DNA of 28,510 nt from NCBI GenBank assembly GCA_963506915.1, contig CAUORE010000022.1, positions 1 to 28,510 of the forward strand, written 5' to 3'. Numbering within the stretch: the first letter of the stretch is position 1; each line of letters begins with the position of its first letter. The position numbers were made by a program, and so were the translations under genes. This document shows positions 1 through 8,558 of this stretch, piece after piece. The DNA is from JABCPE02 sp963506915 (lineage in GTDB: Bacteria; Bacteroidota; Bacteroidia; Flavobacteriales; Weeksellaceae). Under the pieces are notes generated by a model. It did not search any database. It saw only the letters and a list, made by a program, of their open reading frames with translations, and was not told where the DNA came from.

Positions 1-290
1 GCGCCTTTGGGCTGCCAAAGCGGAACACCCTCATAATAATAGTCTTCTTCATCATCCAGCCTGTCTTCTATTTCTAAATCATTCACTTCCCAGTTATTAT
101 AATGCCAAAAGCACGGATATGGGAAAAGTGTTTGGTACTCTCGCTGCTGTTTAAGTGAGAGAGTTTCATACCAATTCCAAAAATCACATTTATAATCTTC
201 ACCAGCGCCCATACGCCAGCCCATAGAAAACTCAGAAAGGGCAGGGAACACAATCCACTGCGGTGCCATAAGTTTGATATTTTTTTTCAT
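1..290 (-). CDS. Unrecognised acidic protein, 3' end beyond window
   Basis: An open frame runs from an ATG at 290 (TTTTTTTCAT on the plus strand) to the left edge with no stop, giving 96 residues; the gene continues outside the window. A second in-frame ATG seven codons later (MAPQW) could also be the start. The protein is rich in Trp, Tyr and Phe (for example SMGWRMGAG, DFWNWYETL) and has an acidic stretch near residues 73-84, so it is probably a soluble, folded cytoplasmic protein. There is no signal peptide or membrane segment. Its ATG overlaps the TGA ending the broken lipoprotein gene upstream (ATGA), so the two are translationally coupled. I do not recognise the family. Small size, acidity and aromatic richness resemble bacterial immunity proteins, but that is only a guess from composition and context. 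Confidence 0.7.
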   Translation of the reverse strand, partial: MKKNIKLMAPQWIVFPALSEFSMGWRMGAGEDYKCDFWNWYETLSLKQQREYQTLFPYPCFWHYNNWEVNDLEIEDRLDDEEDYYYEGVPLWQPKG

Positions 291-883
291 CTTAATTGCT
301 TTTTGAAATCCAAATTTATTCCCTTTTCTTTTTTTATTTTTTCGAATTCTAACATATCAAAAGGACCCAAAATAGAATCTTCATCTTTATCTATGATGTA
401 GTAATTTATCTTATTTGGAGTAAGGAGCTCCTTGTAATATGTGCTATGAGAAATTATACTATCTGCAAGATTAATACTTCTTCCCAAGTCTATCTGTTTA
501 CTAATTTCTTTTAGGGAAACAGGAACATCTTTAAAATTTATTACACCTTCTCTTTTATATATATTATAATATCCTCCTCAGCTGGATAATTCCATTCCGA
601 GTTCATTTAATAATACCTCTCTATTATATTTTTGCTTTATAATAATATATTTATCATCAAAACTATACTTTACTATATCAGAAGGAGTTTTATCTATAAC
701 AGAGTAATAACTACTTCTTCTTTTATCAGATTTATATATATAATCCCATGAAGGAAATCCATAGTATAAAGCATCATCTTTTGTCATATAGTAATAATCT
801 TTCCCAAGGTTATTACTGTCGTCGTGACAGCTTATTAAGCTAGTAAGAAAGATAGGAAATATTGCTAAAATTGTTTTCTTCAT
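287..883 (-). pseudogene. Small lipoprotein (DUF3997-like), interrupted by in-frame TGA
   Basis: The first part (578-883) encodes 101 residues with a lipoprotein signal: a Lys-Lys start, a hydrophobic run, and lipobox LISC with Cys19. It stops at TGA (578-580). The same frame then stays open for 96 more codons to a TGA at 287-289, so one substitution would restore a ~198-residue protein. The downstream part contains YYIIDKDEDSILGPF followed by an EF..IKKEKGI segment. This resembles the C-terminal end of the DUF3997 lipoprotein family as I recall it, while the YIII segment near residue 76 of the first part resembles its middle. Both halves therefore seem to belong to one domain. No start with a plausible upstream site explains the second half alone; its earliest TTG lies well inside the open stretch. 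The gene begins 13 nt after recG on the same strand. It may be a true nonsense mutation, a base-call error, or a shortened but expressed lipoprotein. Confidence 0.6.
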
Positions 884-896
884 ATTTGTAATGTTT

Positions 897-2990
897 TTAA
901 CTGATTCTTCCCCATTTGTTTTTGCCTTTGTATTGTTTTATGTAGTAGTTTTTCAGGGCTTGGTGCTGTTCCTGCTGGAGCGATGGGTCTACGCGGAGGA
1001 GCGCCTCTACGGTGTCCTTTGCTGCCTTGATGATGTGTCCGTCTTGGGCTAAGTCCAGCCGTTTGAAATCCACTACGCCGCTCTGCTGGGTGCCGAGGAT
1101 ATCGCCTGGCCCGCGGAGTTTCATATCCACTTCGGAAATCTTAAAGCCGTCGTTGGTCTCGCACATGGTTTTTATTCGGGTTCGGCTGTCGGAAGACATT
1201 TTGTCCGAGGTCATCAGAATGCAGTAGCTCTGCTCGGCACCTCTTCCTACTCTTCCTCTCAATTGGTGAAGCTGGGAAAGCCCGAAACGCTCGGCGCTTT
1301 CTATAATCATCACAGAGGCGTTAGGAACATTCACGCCGACTTCTATCACCGTAGTGGCAACCATAATATTCGCCTTTCCTGAAGCGAAATACTGCATCGC
1401 TTCATCTTTTTCCTGCGGTTTCATTTTTCCATGAAGCATGGTAACGGCATAGTCTGGATAAGGAAACGTCTCGGAAACCCGCTCAAAACCGCCCATCAAG
1501 TTTTCATAATCCAAAGCCTCACTTTCCTCTATCAAAGGATAAACGAAATAGACCTGTCTGCCCTTGTCGATTTCATCTTTGGCAAAACGAAATACCGAGT
1601 TTCTGTCCTTTTCTCGCCGATGAGCTGTGATGATGGGTTTTCTTCCCATCGGAAGTTCATCTATCACGGAAACATCCAGATCCGAGTAAAAACTCATCGC
1701 CAGCGTCCTTGGAATAGGCGTAGCGGTCATGATGAGAATATGTGGCGGAATTTTGTTTTTCATCCAAAGTTTTGCCCTTTGTTCCACACCGAAACGGTGC
1801 TGTTCATCGATGATAGCAAGACCAAGGTTTTTGAATTTAACCTTGTCTTCCAGCACAGCATGGGTGCCGACCAAAATATGAAGAGTTCCGTTTTCCAGTT
1901 CTGAGTGAATGATTTTTCGTTCAGCAGCTTTGGTAGAACCTGTTAAAAGTCTGATGTTTACGCCCGTTCCGAAAAGCGACTCGGAAAGGCTGTTGAAATG
2001 CTGCTGCGCCAAGATTTCTGTAGGAGCCATCATGCAGTTTTGGAAATCGTTGTCTATCGCTATCAGCATCGAAAGCAGCGCTACCATGGTTTTCCCTGAG
2101 CCTACATCTCCCTGCAGAAGGCGGTTCATCTGTATAGGGAGCCTCATGTCGTTTCGGATTTCTTTTAAAACTCTTTTTTGGGCATTGGTCAGTTCAAAAG
2201 GCATTCTGTTTTGATAAAAATCATTGAAAAAATCGCCCACCAAAGGGAAAGGATTTCCCACTGCCGAAGTCTTATTGTATTGTTTTTTCAAAGCGTAGCC
2301 GAGCTGAAAAAAGAAAGCTTCCTCGAATTTCAGCCGTCTGTCTGCCTGTTCAAATGCCGAAGTGTCTTTAGGAAAATGAATATTGACAAAGGCTTCCTGT
2401 CTTCCCATAAGTTTGAGCGACTGGAGGAGGCTTTGAGGAAGATTTTCCTGCACAAGTCCCGTGACATGCCCAAGAATATGCGCTTGGATGCCTTGGAAAA
2501 ATTTTTGATTGAGCCCTCGTTTTGTGATTTTCTCACTGCTCGGATAGATAGGGCGAAGTCTGAGCTCTTTCTCTCGTTTTTCTTCCAGTTCTATCTCTGG
2601 ATGCGCCATAGAAAACTGCTGTCCGAAGAGGCTGACCCTTCCGAAGATGTAGAGCTCTTTATTGAGTGGAATTTGGTCTTTCAGCCACTGGGTGTATTGG
2701 AACCAAACCAAATCCAAAGCGCCTGTCTCATCGCGGAACTTCGCGGAGAGTCTTTTTTGTCCTTTTCCGTAGGTGATTTCTTTTAAATCATAAATCTTCC
2801 CTTTTAGCTGGATTTCTACATTTTCTTCCTTTAAATCTGCTACTCGGTAGATTTTACTTTTATCCAAATACCGCAGAGGAAAGAAATAGAGAAAATCCTC
2901 CACGGTTGAAATTCCCAAAACATTTTTAATCAGTTTGGAGCGTTCAGGGCCGATGCCTTTTAGATATTCTATGGGAGTAGATAAATCCAA
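897..2990 (-). CDS. recG: ATP-dependent DNA helicase RecG
   Basis: RecG is a double-stranded DNA translocase that remodels stalled replication forks and branch-migrates Holliday junctions in the cytoplasm. The 697 residues match the usual length. The N-terminal ~250 residues form the wedge/OB region, opening with TPIEYLKGIGPERSKLI, typical of RecG. The helicase core has Walker A GDVGSGKT (about 293-300), a DEQH box DEQHRFG (about 393-399), MTATPIPRTLA, and the late motif LHQLRGRVGRG (about 572-582). The start codon is TTG at 2990: an ATG start would lose the conserved N-terminus, and the upstream gene stops only 6 nt before it. The tight spacing suggests co-transcription with the PurF-type gene. 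Identification is very secure. Confidence 0.97.
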   Translation of the reverse strand: MDLSTPIEYLKGIGPERSKLIKNVLGISTVEDFLYFFPLRYLDKSKIYRVADLKEENVEIQLKGKIYDLKEITYGKGQKRLSAKFRDETGALDLVWFQYTQWLKDQIPLNKELYIFGRVSLFGQQFSMAHPEIELEEKREKELRLRPIYPSSEKITKRGLNQKFFQGIQAHILGHVTGLVQENLPQSLLQSLKLMGRQEAFVNIHFPKDTSAFEQADRRLKFEEAFFFQLGYALKKQYNKTSAVGNPFPLVGDFFNDFYQNRMPFELTNAQKRVLKEIRNDMRLPIQMNRLLQGDVGSGKTMVALLSMLIAIDNDFQNCMMAPTEILAQQHFNSLSESLFGTGVNIRLLTGSTKAAERKIIHSELENGTLHILVGTHAVLEDKVKFKNLGLAIIDEQHRFGVEQRAKLWMKNKIPPHILIMTATPIPRTLAMSFYSDLDVSVIDELPMGRKPIITAHRREKDRNSVFRFAKDEIDKGRQVYFVYPLIEESEALDYENLMGGFERVSETFPYPDYAVTMLHGKMKPQEKDEAMQYFASGKANIMVATTVIEVGVNVPNASVMIIESAERFGLSQLHQLRGRVGRGAEQSYCILMTSDKMSSDSRTRIKTMCETNDGFKISEVDMKLRGPGDILGTQQSGVVDFKRLDLAQDGHIIKAAKDTVEALLRVDPSLQQEQHQALKNYYIKQYKGKNKWGRIS

Positions 2991-2996
2991 AATGCG

Positions 2997-4898
2997 TTAG
3001 TATGCTCTTTCTTTATTACCTTCAAAGAAATTGATGTAAGCTCTATTCACCACTCTGTTTCCGCCAGCAGTAGGGTAGTCACCAGTGAAATACCAGTCTC
3101 CGAGGTTTTTCGGGCAGGCTTTGTGCAGGTTTTCTACGCTTTGGAAGATGATTTCCACAGGGCAGTTCATTTCCTCAGGAACTAAAAGTTCAGTTATTTT
3201 CGCTGAAATTTCTTCCTCAGAAAAAGGCGCATAGATTTCTTTGACATAGTTAATGACTTGGGAATCTTCTAAATCCACTTGAGATTTACATTTTTCATAA
3301 ACTTTCTTTATGATATGGTCAGAACCTCTTTCTTTGTGCAGTTCTAAAGCCGCCTCGAAAGCCACTAAATCCTCCAAACGAGCCATGTCTATACCATAGC
3401 AGTCAGGATAGCGGATTTGTGGAGCAGAGGATAGAACGATTATTTTTTTCGGATTCAAACGATTTAGAATTCGTAAAATGCTGTTTCTCAGAGTAGTTCC
3501 TCTTACAATGCTGTCGTCTATAATGACCAGATTGTCAATGTTTTTTCGGACAGAGCCGTATGTAATGTCGTAAACATGGGCTACCAAATCATTTCGGCTG
3601 CTGTCTTCCGTGATGAAAGTACGAAGTTTAGCATCCTTGATGGCTACTTTTTCGGTTGTAGGATGAAGGGACAAGATTTCCTCCAATTTTTCCTCTGAAA
3701 TATTGTTTCCTAATTTTAGGATTTGGTTTTTCTTGTATTCATTCAGATGGGCATCAGCCTCTTCTATTAGTCCATAAAAAGAGGTTTCCGCAGTGTTCGG
3801 GATGTAGGCAAAAACCGTATTTTTCAGGTCTTCATCTACGGAATTTAGAATTTTTGGGAAGAGTAGGGCTCCCAATTTTTTTCTTTCTTGATAAATTTCC
3901 TTGTCACTGCCTCGTGAGAAATAAATTCTCTCAAAAGAGCAAGCCTTGTAGGGCAGGGCAGGGAGGATTTCTTCTATGGAAACATTTCCGTTTTTCTTGA
4001 TAATGATGGCAGAACCAGGGTTTAGCTCTGTAATTTGCTCAAAATCAAGATTAAATGCAGTCTGTATAACTGGCCTTTCGGAGGCTACAACTACGATTTC
4101 ATCATCTTTATAGTAGTACGCTGGGCGAATTCCCGCAGGGTCTCTGATTACAAAGGCATCGCCATGTCCTATGATTCCAGACATAGCATAGCCGCCATCC
4201 CATATGTATGCAGATTTTTTGAGGATTTTTGCTACATCCAGCTGGTTTGGAATTTCTGCCGCAGCATCTTTTTTGGAGTAGCCTTCGGCTTTTAGTTTTT
4301 GGTATAGGTTTTCAACTTCGGTGTCTAGGAAATGCCCTATTCTCTCCATGATGGTCACCGTATCGGTCTGCTCTTTCGGGTGCTGGCCGAGTTCTACCAG
4401 TTTTTGGAAAAGTTCTTTGGAATTGGTCATATTAAAATTCCCAGCCACGATGAGGTTGCGGTAAATCCAGTTGTTTTGTCGAAGAAAAGGATGAACGCTT
4501 TCTATGCTGTTTTTCCCAAAAGTCCCATAGCGAACATGCCCTAAAAATACATTCCCAATGTATGGAAGCAGGTGCTTCTGGGCTTCTGTGTCGTTTCTTA
4601 TTTCTGGATTTTCTTTTAGAATTTCGCTGATTCTGGTATTGATTTGATTGAAAATATCTTGTATCGGCTGGCTGGCATTAGAACGGATACGGCTGATGTA
4701 TCTTTCGCCAGGCTGCATATCAAATTTTACGCTCGCCAGTCCTGCACCATCCTGCCCACGGTTATGCTGTTTTTCCAGCATTAGATACATTTTATTGATA
4801 CCATAAAAAGGAGTTCCGTATTTTTCTTTATAGTATTCTAAAGGTTTTAACAGACGAAGCATCGCAATGCCGCATTCATGCTGTAAGTGGTCGCTCAT
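2997..4898 (-). CDS. purF: PurF-type amidophosphoribosyltransferase, long form
   Basis: The family uses glutamine and PRPP to make 5-phosphoribosylamine, the first step of purine synthesis. Cys9 in HECGIAM is the expected N-terminal nucleophile of the Ntn glutaminase; the first eight residues would have to be removed to expose it. HNRGQDGAG (45-53), GHVRYGTFG and RDPAGIRPAYYY are further glutaminase motifs. The PRPP loop is VIIDDSIVRGTT (about 457-468). At 633 residues it is well over the ~470-510 of classical PurF, with extra sequence before and after the PRPP loop. The place where Fe-S-type enzymes have a Cys pair reads DWYFTGDYPT, so no cluster is expected. Long forms like this occur in Bacteroidota, sometimes beside a classical PurF elsewhere, so it may be a second enzyme. 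A weak TATTTTTA box lies at 4932-4939. Confidence 0.88.
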   Translation of the reverse strand: MSDHLQHECGIAMLRLLKPLEYYKEKYGTPFYGINKMYLMLEKQHNRGQDGAGLASVKFDMQPGERYISRIRSNASQPIQDIFNQINTRISEILKENPEIRNDTEAQKHLLPYIGNVFLGHVRYGTFGKNSIESVHPFLRQNNWIYRNLIVAGNFNMTNSKELFQKLVELGQHPKEQTDTVTIMERIGHFLDTEVENLYQKLKAEGYSKKDAAAEIPNQLDVAKILKKSAYIWDGGYAMSGIIGHGDAFVIRDPAGIRPAYYYKDDEIVVVASERPVIQTAFNLDFEQITELNPGSAIIIKKNGNVSIEEILPALPYKACSFERIYFSRGSDKEIYQERKKLGALLFPKILNSVDEDLKNTVFAYIPNTAETSFYGLIEEADAHLNEYKKNQILKLGNNISEEKLEEILSLHPTTEKVAIKDAKLRTFITEDSSRNDLVAHVYDITYGSVRKNIDNLVIIDDSIVRGTTLRNSILRILNRLNPKKIIVLSSAPQIRYPDCYGIDMARLEDLVAFEAALELHKERGSDHIIKKVYEKCKSQVDLEDSQVINYVKEIYAPFSEEEISAKITELLVPEEMNCPVEIIFQSVENLHKACPKNLGDWYFTGDYPTAGGNRVVNRAYINFFEGNKERAY

Positions 4899-4954
4899 AG
4901 TTATATTTTGTTTTTATTTAAAAATCTTCCGTAAAAATACTAAAAAAACTAAAG

Positions 4955-4974
4955 TTGGGATTTTTATTTCCCAA
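4955..4974 (-). terminator. Weak hairpin across the mutS stop codon
   Basis: TTGGGA and TCCCAA form a 6-bp stem with an 8-nt AT-rich loop. On the minus strand it is followed after a few bases by a run of seven T. The stem overlaps the mutS stop codon. It may attenuate transcription before the PurF-type gene; the short stem makes this uncertain. Confidence 0.3.
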
Positions 4975-7552
4975 TCATGCTTTTGATTTTATTGAGTTTC
5001 ATCAGGGCTTCTATCGGTGTCAGCGTATTGATGTCTATTTGGGTAAGTTCTTCTCTGATGCTCTCTAAAGCAGGGTCATCCAGCTGAAAGAAAGAGAGCT
5101 GAAGATTTTCCTCGGTCACTCGTTTTATGTTCTCCGTGTTTTGGTCTTGGCTTCGGCTGTTTTCTAGTGTTTTTAGAATTTCCTTTGCTCTATTGACTAC
5201 TTTCGTAGGCATTCCAGCCAGTTTGGCTACATAGATACCAAAGCTGTGTTCGCTGCCTCCTGCAACTAGTTTTCTTAGGAAAATCACATTATTTTTGTTC
5301 TCTTGTATGGCGATATGATAGTTTTTAATTCGGCTGAAACTATTCTGCATTTCATTGAGCTCGTGATAATGGGTTGCAAACAGCGTTTTAGGCTGTGTAG
5401 GGTGCTGGTGGAGGTATTCCGCAATAGCCCAAGCGATGGAAATCCCGTCATAAGTGGAAGTTCCGCGCCCGATTTCATCTAGTAGAATGAGGCTTCGCTC
5501 GGTGATGTTGTTCAATATATTGGCAGATTCGTTCATTTCCACCATAAAAGTGGATTCTCCAGCCGAAATATTATCCGATGCTCCCACACGGGTGAAAATC
5601 CTGTCCAAAACTCCTATTTCGGCGTATTTTGCAGGGACAAAACTACCAATCTGCGCTAAAAGACAGATGATGGCGGTTTGTCTCAGAACGGCTGATTTAC
5701 CAGACATGTTGGGACCTGTGACCATCATAATCTGCTGGGTATCTCGATCAAGGAAAATATCATTTGGGATGTATTTTTCGCCCAGAGGCAGGGATTTTTC
5801 TATCACAGGATGTCTTCCTTCTTGGATGTTTATAGCAAAATCTTCATTTATAATTGGTTTGGTGTAGTTTTCTGCAATCGCAAGTTCCGAAAGTCCTACC
5901 GCACAGTCTATTTCTGCAATGGTTTTGGAGTTGTTTTGAATGGTGTCCATATGCACGAGAACCTGCTCTTCTATTTTTTTGTAGAGCAAATGTTCCAGCT
6001 GGGCAATTTTTTCCTCAGCTCCCAGTATCTGTGATTCGTATTCTTTTAGTTCCTCAGTGATGTACCGCTCCGCATTGACCAGTGTCTGTTTTCTTATCCA
6101 GTTTTCAGGAACTTTGTCTTTATGCGTGTTTCGGACTTCTATGTAATATCCGAAAACATTATTAAAATCTATCTTTAAACTTGAAATTCCTGTTCTCTCG
6201 CTCTCGCGCTGGCACATTTCATCCAAATAGGATTTTCCACTGTAGAGGAGGTTTCTCAGTTTGTCCAGTTCTTCGGAAACGCCTTCTTTGATTACATTTC
6301 CTTTGTTTATACTTACAGGAAGCTCCTCGTTTAGGTGGTTTTGGAGATAATCAATCAGCTCCTTATGGCTGTGCAGAGGCGAAATCCAAGCTAAAGCATC
6401 TGGATGAGGCAGCAGCAGTTCCTTTATTTTTTCAATGCTTATCAAACTATTTCGGAAATTCCCGAGTTCTTTCGGTGAAATTCTCTCTGCAGCAAGTTTT
6501 CCGAGTAGTCGGTCTAGGTCAGAAATAGATTTTAGAAGGTCGTGGATATTATATTTTAGGTTTTCTTCTTTGTTAAAAAACTCTATCAGAGAGAGTCTTC
6601 GGTTGATTTCATTTACGGATTTCAGTGGAAGAATCATTCTTCTTCTCAGCAGTCGCCCTCCCATAGGCGTGATCGTGCGGTCTATGATGTCCAGAAGACT
6701 TTTGCCTTCACTATGGTTGGAATGAATGATTTCCAAATTTCTAAGCGTAAAGCCATCCATCATCAAATAATCATCCTGTGGAATGTTTTGTATTTTGGTA
6801 ATGTGCTGAATGAGAGCATGATGTGTGTCCTCTACTAAATAAGCGAAAATAGCACCAGCCGCCGTGATTGCCAATGGAAACTCCTCTATTCCGTAGCCTT
6901 TCAGTGATTTTGTTTTGAAATGATTGGTAAGTTTCTCATAAGCAAAAGGATACTGATATGCCCAGTCTTCCAGCGCGAAAGTGTTTTTGTCCTTTATTCT
7001 ATTTGGGAGTTCGGTTTTTCGCTGATAGATAATTTCACTAGGGCTGAAGGTATGGATGATGTGCATCAGCTTATTCGAATTTCCCTCAGAAACAAGGAAT
7101 TCTCCTGTGGAAATGTCCACCAGAGCCATGCCGTATTTTTCTTTTTCACGATGGATAGACAGCAGAAAGTTATTTTCTTTGGTGGTGAGAATCTGCTCAT
7201 TAAAGGTAACTCCTGGCGTAACCAGCTCTGTAACGCCTCTCTTTACGATGCCTTTGGTCATCTTTGGGTCTTCCAGCTGGTCACAGATTGCGACACGCAG
7301 TCCAGCACGAACCAGTTTGGGAAGGTAGGAATTCAGGGAATGGTGAGGAAAACCAGCCAGCTCGGTATGGGAACCGCCGTTATTTCTCTTTGTGAGAACA
7401 ATGCCCAAAATCTGGGAAGTTCGCACAGCATCCTGCCCAAAGGTTTCGTAAAAATCCCCCACACGAAAGAGCAGGACAGCATCTGGATATTTAGCTTTGA
7501 TGCTGTTGTACTGAGCCATCAGCGGAGTTTCTTTTTGTGTCGTTTTTGCCAT
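4964..7552 (-). CDS. mutS: DNA mismatch repair protein MutS
   Basis: MutS recognises mispairs and small loops and starts mismatch repair with MutL. The 862 residues fit the family. The mismatch-reading Phe-x-Glu motif is FYE at 34-36 within LLFRVGDFYETFG. The clamp and lever regions follow, then the ATPase: Walker A TGPNMSGKS (about 610-618), Walker B and signature DEIGRGTSTYDG (about 690-701), and LFATHYHEL. The ATG at 7552 gives the expected MutS N-terminus (TPLMAQYNSIKAKYPDAVLL). A TAATTTTG promoter box lies 25 nt upstream of the start, so the gene probably has its own promoter. The downstream PurF-type gene and recG on the same strand may be read from it or from a separate start. Very secure. 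Confidence 0.98.
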   Translation of the reverse strand: MAKTTQKETPLMAQYNSIKAKYPDAVLLFRVGDFYETFGQDAVRTSQILGIVLTKRNNGGSHTELAGFPHHSLNSYLPKLVRAGLRVAICDQLEDPKMTKGIVKRGVTELVTPGVTFNEQILTTKENNFLLSIHREKEKYGMALVDISTGEFLVSEGNSNKLMHIIHTFSPSEIIYQRKTELPNRIKDKNTFALEDWAYQYPFAYEKLTNHFKTKSLKGYGIEEFPLAITAAGAIFAYLVEDTHHALIQHITKIQNIPQDDYLMMDGFTLRNLEIIHSNHSEGKSLLDIIDRTITPMGGRLLRRRMILPLKSVNEINRRLSLIEFFNKEENLKYNIHDLLKSISDLDRLLGKLAAERISPKELGNFRNSLISIEKIKELLLPHPDALAWISPLHSHKELIDYLQNHLNEELPVSINKGNVIKEGVSEELDKLRNLLYSGKSYLDEMCQRESERTGISSLKIDFNNVFGYYIEVRNTHKDKVPENWIRKQTLVNAERYITEELKEYESQILGAEEKIAQLEHLLYKKIEEQVLVHMDTIQNNSKTIAEIDCAVGLSELAIAENYTKPIINEDFAINIQEGRHPVIEKSLPLGEKYIPNDIFLDRDTQQIMMVTGPNMSGKSAVLRQTAIICLLAQIGSFVPAKYAEIGVLDRIFTRVGASDNISAGESTFMVEMNESANILNNITERSLILLDEIGRGTSTYDGISIAWAIAEYLHQHPTQPKTLFATHYHELNEMQNSFSRIKNYHIAIQENKNNVIFLRKLVAGGSEHSFGIYVAKLAGMPTKVVNRAKEILKTLENSRSQDQNTENIKRVTEENLQLSFFQLDDPALESIREELTQIDINTLTPIEALMKLNKIKSMIGK

Positions 7553-7576
7553 AAAGTGAAATTAGGTTTAAGGGAA

Positions 7577-7584
7577 CAAAATTA
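7577..7584 (-). promoter_or_regulatory. Promoter -7 box for mutS
   Basis: The minus strand reads TAATTTTG, a perfect match to the Bacteroidota TAnnTTTG box, 24 nt before the mutS ATG. I do not see a TTG at the usual 17-23 nt upstream distance, so only the proximal element supports it. Confidence 0.45.
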
Positions 7585-7619
7585 AAGAAGATTTCAATAA
7601 AATTTTGTTAAAAAAGTAT

Positions 7620-7627
7620 TATTTTTG
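7620..7627 (+). promoter_or_regulatory. Promoter -7 box for the bestrophin-like operon
   Basis: The plus strand reads TATTTTTG, matching TAnnTTTG, 37 nt before the ATG at 7665. An upstream TTTTG exists but its spacing (about 12 nt) is shorter than usual. It lies in the 112-nt divergent gap shared with mutS. Confidence 0.4.
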
Positions 7628-7664
7628 TGCAAATTTAAACTTTTAGAACTAAAAAAGATATTAT

Positions 7665-8546
7665 ATGCGGGTATATGATAATAAGCACTGGATATCCATA
7701 CTGCTGAGTATACATAAGTCAGATTCACTAAAAACCTTAAAGTCAGGGATGATTGCTATGGCTGTATATGCGGCAATAGTGGCTTTTTTGCAGATAGAAT
7801 ATTTTAAAATAGACAAGGATTCTCCGATTAGAAATATTTCCCTCATCCACACGCTGCTGGGTTTTGTCTTGTCGATGCTTTTGGTTTTCAGAACTAATAC
7901 CGCCTATGACCGCTGGTGGGAAGGGCGAAAACTTCTGGGAAGAATGGTAAATGACTCCCGAAATTTTGCCATTAAACTCCATACCATGCTAGACATAGCA
8001 GATACCGAAAATAGAGACTTTTTTCAGAAATATATTTGTTTTTTTCCTCACTTGCTTAGTAGGCACTTGTCCAAAAAATCCACTAAAATGGAACTGGCAC
8101 AAGACCAGCATCATACGGAAGTAGAACAGCTTCCGCATCCGCCTAATGCCCTGATTTGGAGGATACAGGAGAGAATTCAGAAATTATATAAAGAAGGTAA
8201 AATATCGGGAGAGCAGATGCTGATGCTGGACTATCATGCCAGAGGATTTTTGGAAGTCTGCGGTGGCTGTGAAAGAATCAAAAACACGCCGATACCTTAT
8301 TCTTATTCATCTTTTACAAAGAAATTTATCGTTATTTATGTGATTACTCTCCCTATCGCCTATTCTATGAGTATAGGGTATCTTATGGTATTTCTTACTG
8401 TTTTCGTTTTCTATGTACTGATGAGTATGGAGGTGCTGGCAGAGGAGATAGAGGAGCCGTTTAACAATGATGAAAATGACCTTCCTATGGAGCTGATAGC
8501 TCAGAATATAGAGAAGAATGTAATTCGTATTTTCAGTGAATCCTAA
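7665..8546 (+). CDS. Bestrophin-like anion channel family membrane protein
   Basis: Members of the bacterial bestrophin/UPF0187 family are inner-membrane ion channels; ion choice differs between members and cannot be read here. The 293 residues fit. Hydrophobic segments lie near 26-46, 57-75, 223-238 and 240-258. The family hallmark FRTNTAYDRWWEGRKLLG (from F75), followed by a VNDSRNFA motif, is present, as is a conserved second half with QMLMLDYHARGFLEVCGGCERI. The C-terminal EEPFNNDENDLPM is the usual acidic tail motif, which in characterised bestrophins lies near a Ca2+-binding clasp. The ATG at 7665 puts the amphipathic N-terminus KHWISILLSIHKS in the expected place. The methyltransferase gene follows after 12 nt, so the two are probably co-transcribed. 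Confidence 0.88.
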   Translation: MRVYDNKHWISILLSIHKSDSLKTLKSGMIAMAVYAAIVAFLQIEYFKIDKDSPIRNISLIHTLLGFVLSMLLVFRTNTAYDRWWEGRKLLGRMVNDSRNFAIKLHTMLDIADTENRDFFQKYICFFPHLLSRHLSKKSTKMELAQDQHHTEVEQLPHPPNALIWRIQERIQKLYKEGKISGEQMLMLDYHARGFLEVCGGCERIKNTPIPYSYSSFTKKFIVIYVITLPIAYSMSIGYLMVFLTVFVFYVLMSMEVLAEEIEEPFNNDENDLPMELIAQNIEKNVIRIFSES

Positions 8547-8558
8547 AAAATAATTATT

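Noticed and set aside
2178..2786. 202-codon open frame on the plus strand opposite recG
   Set aside because: Antisense to conserved recG; no motif, no promoter box, and Arg/Phe/Leu-rich shadow composition.
6920..7585. 221-codon open frame on the plus strand opposite the mutS 5' end
   Set aside because: It lies entirely against conserved mutS coding sequence (its last bases pass the mutS start), has no family-like motif and an amino acid mix typical of antisense reading.
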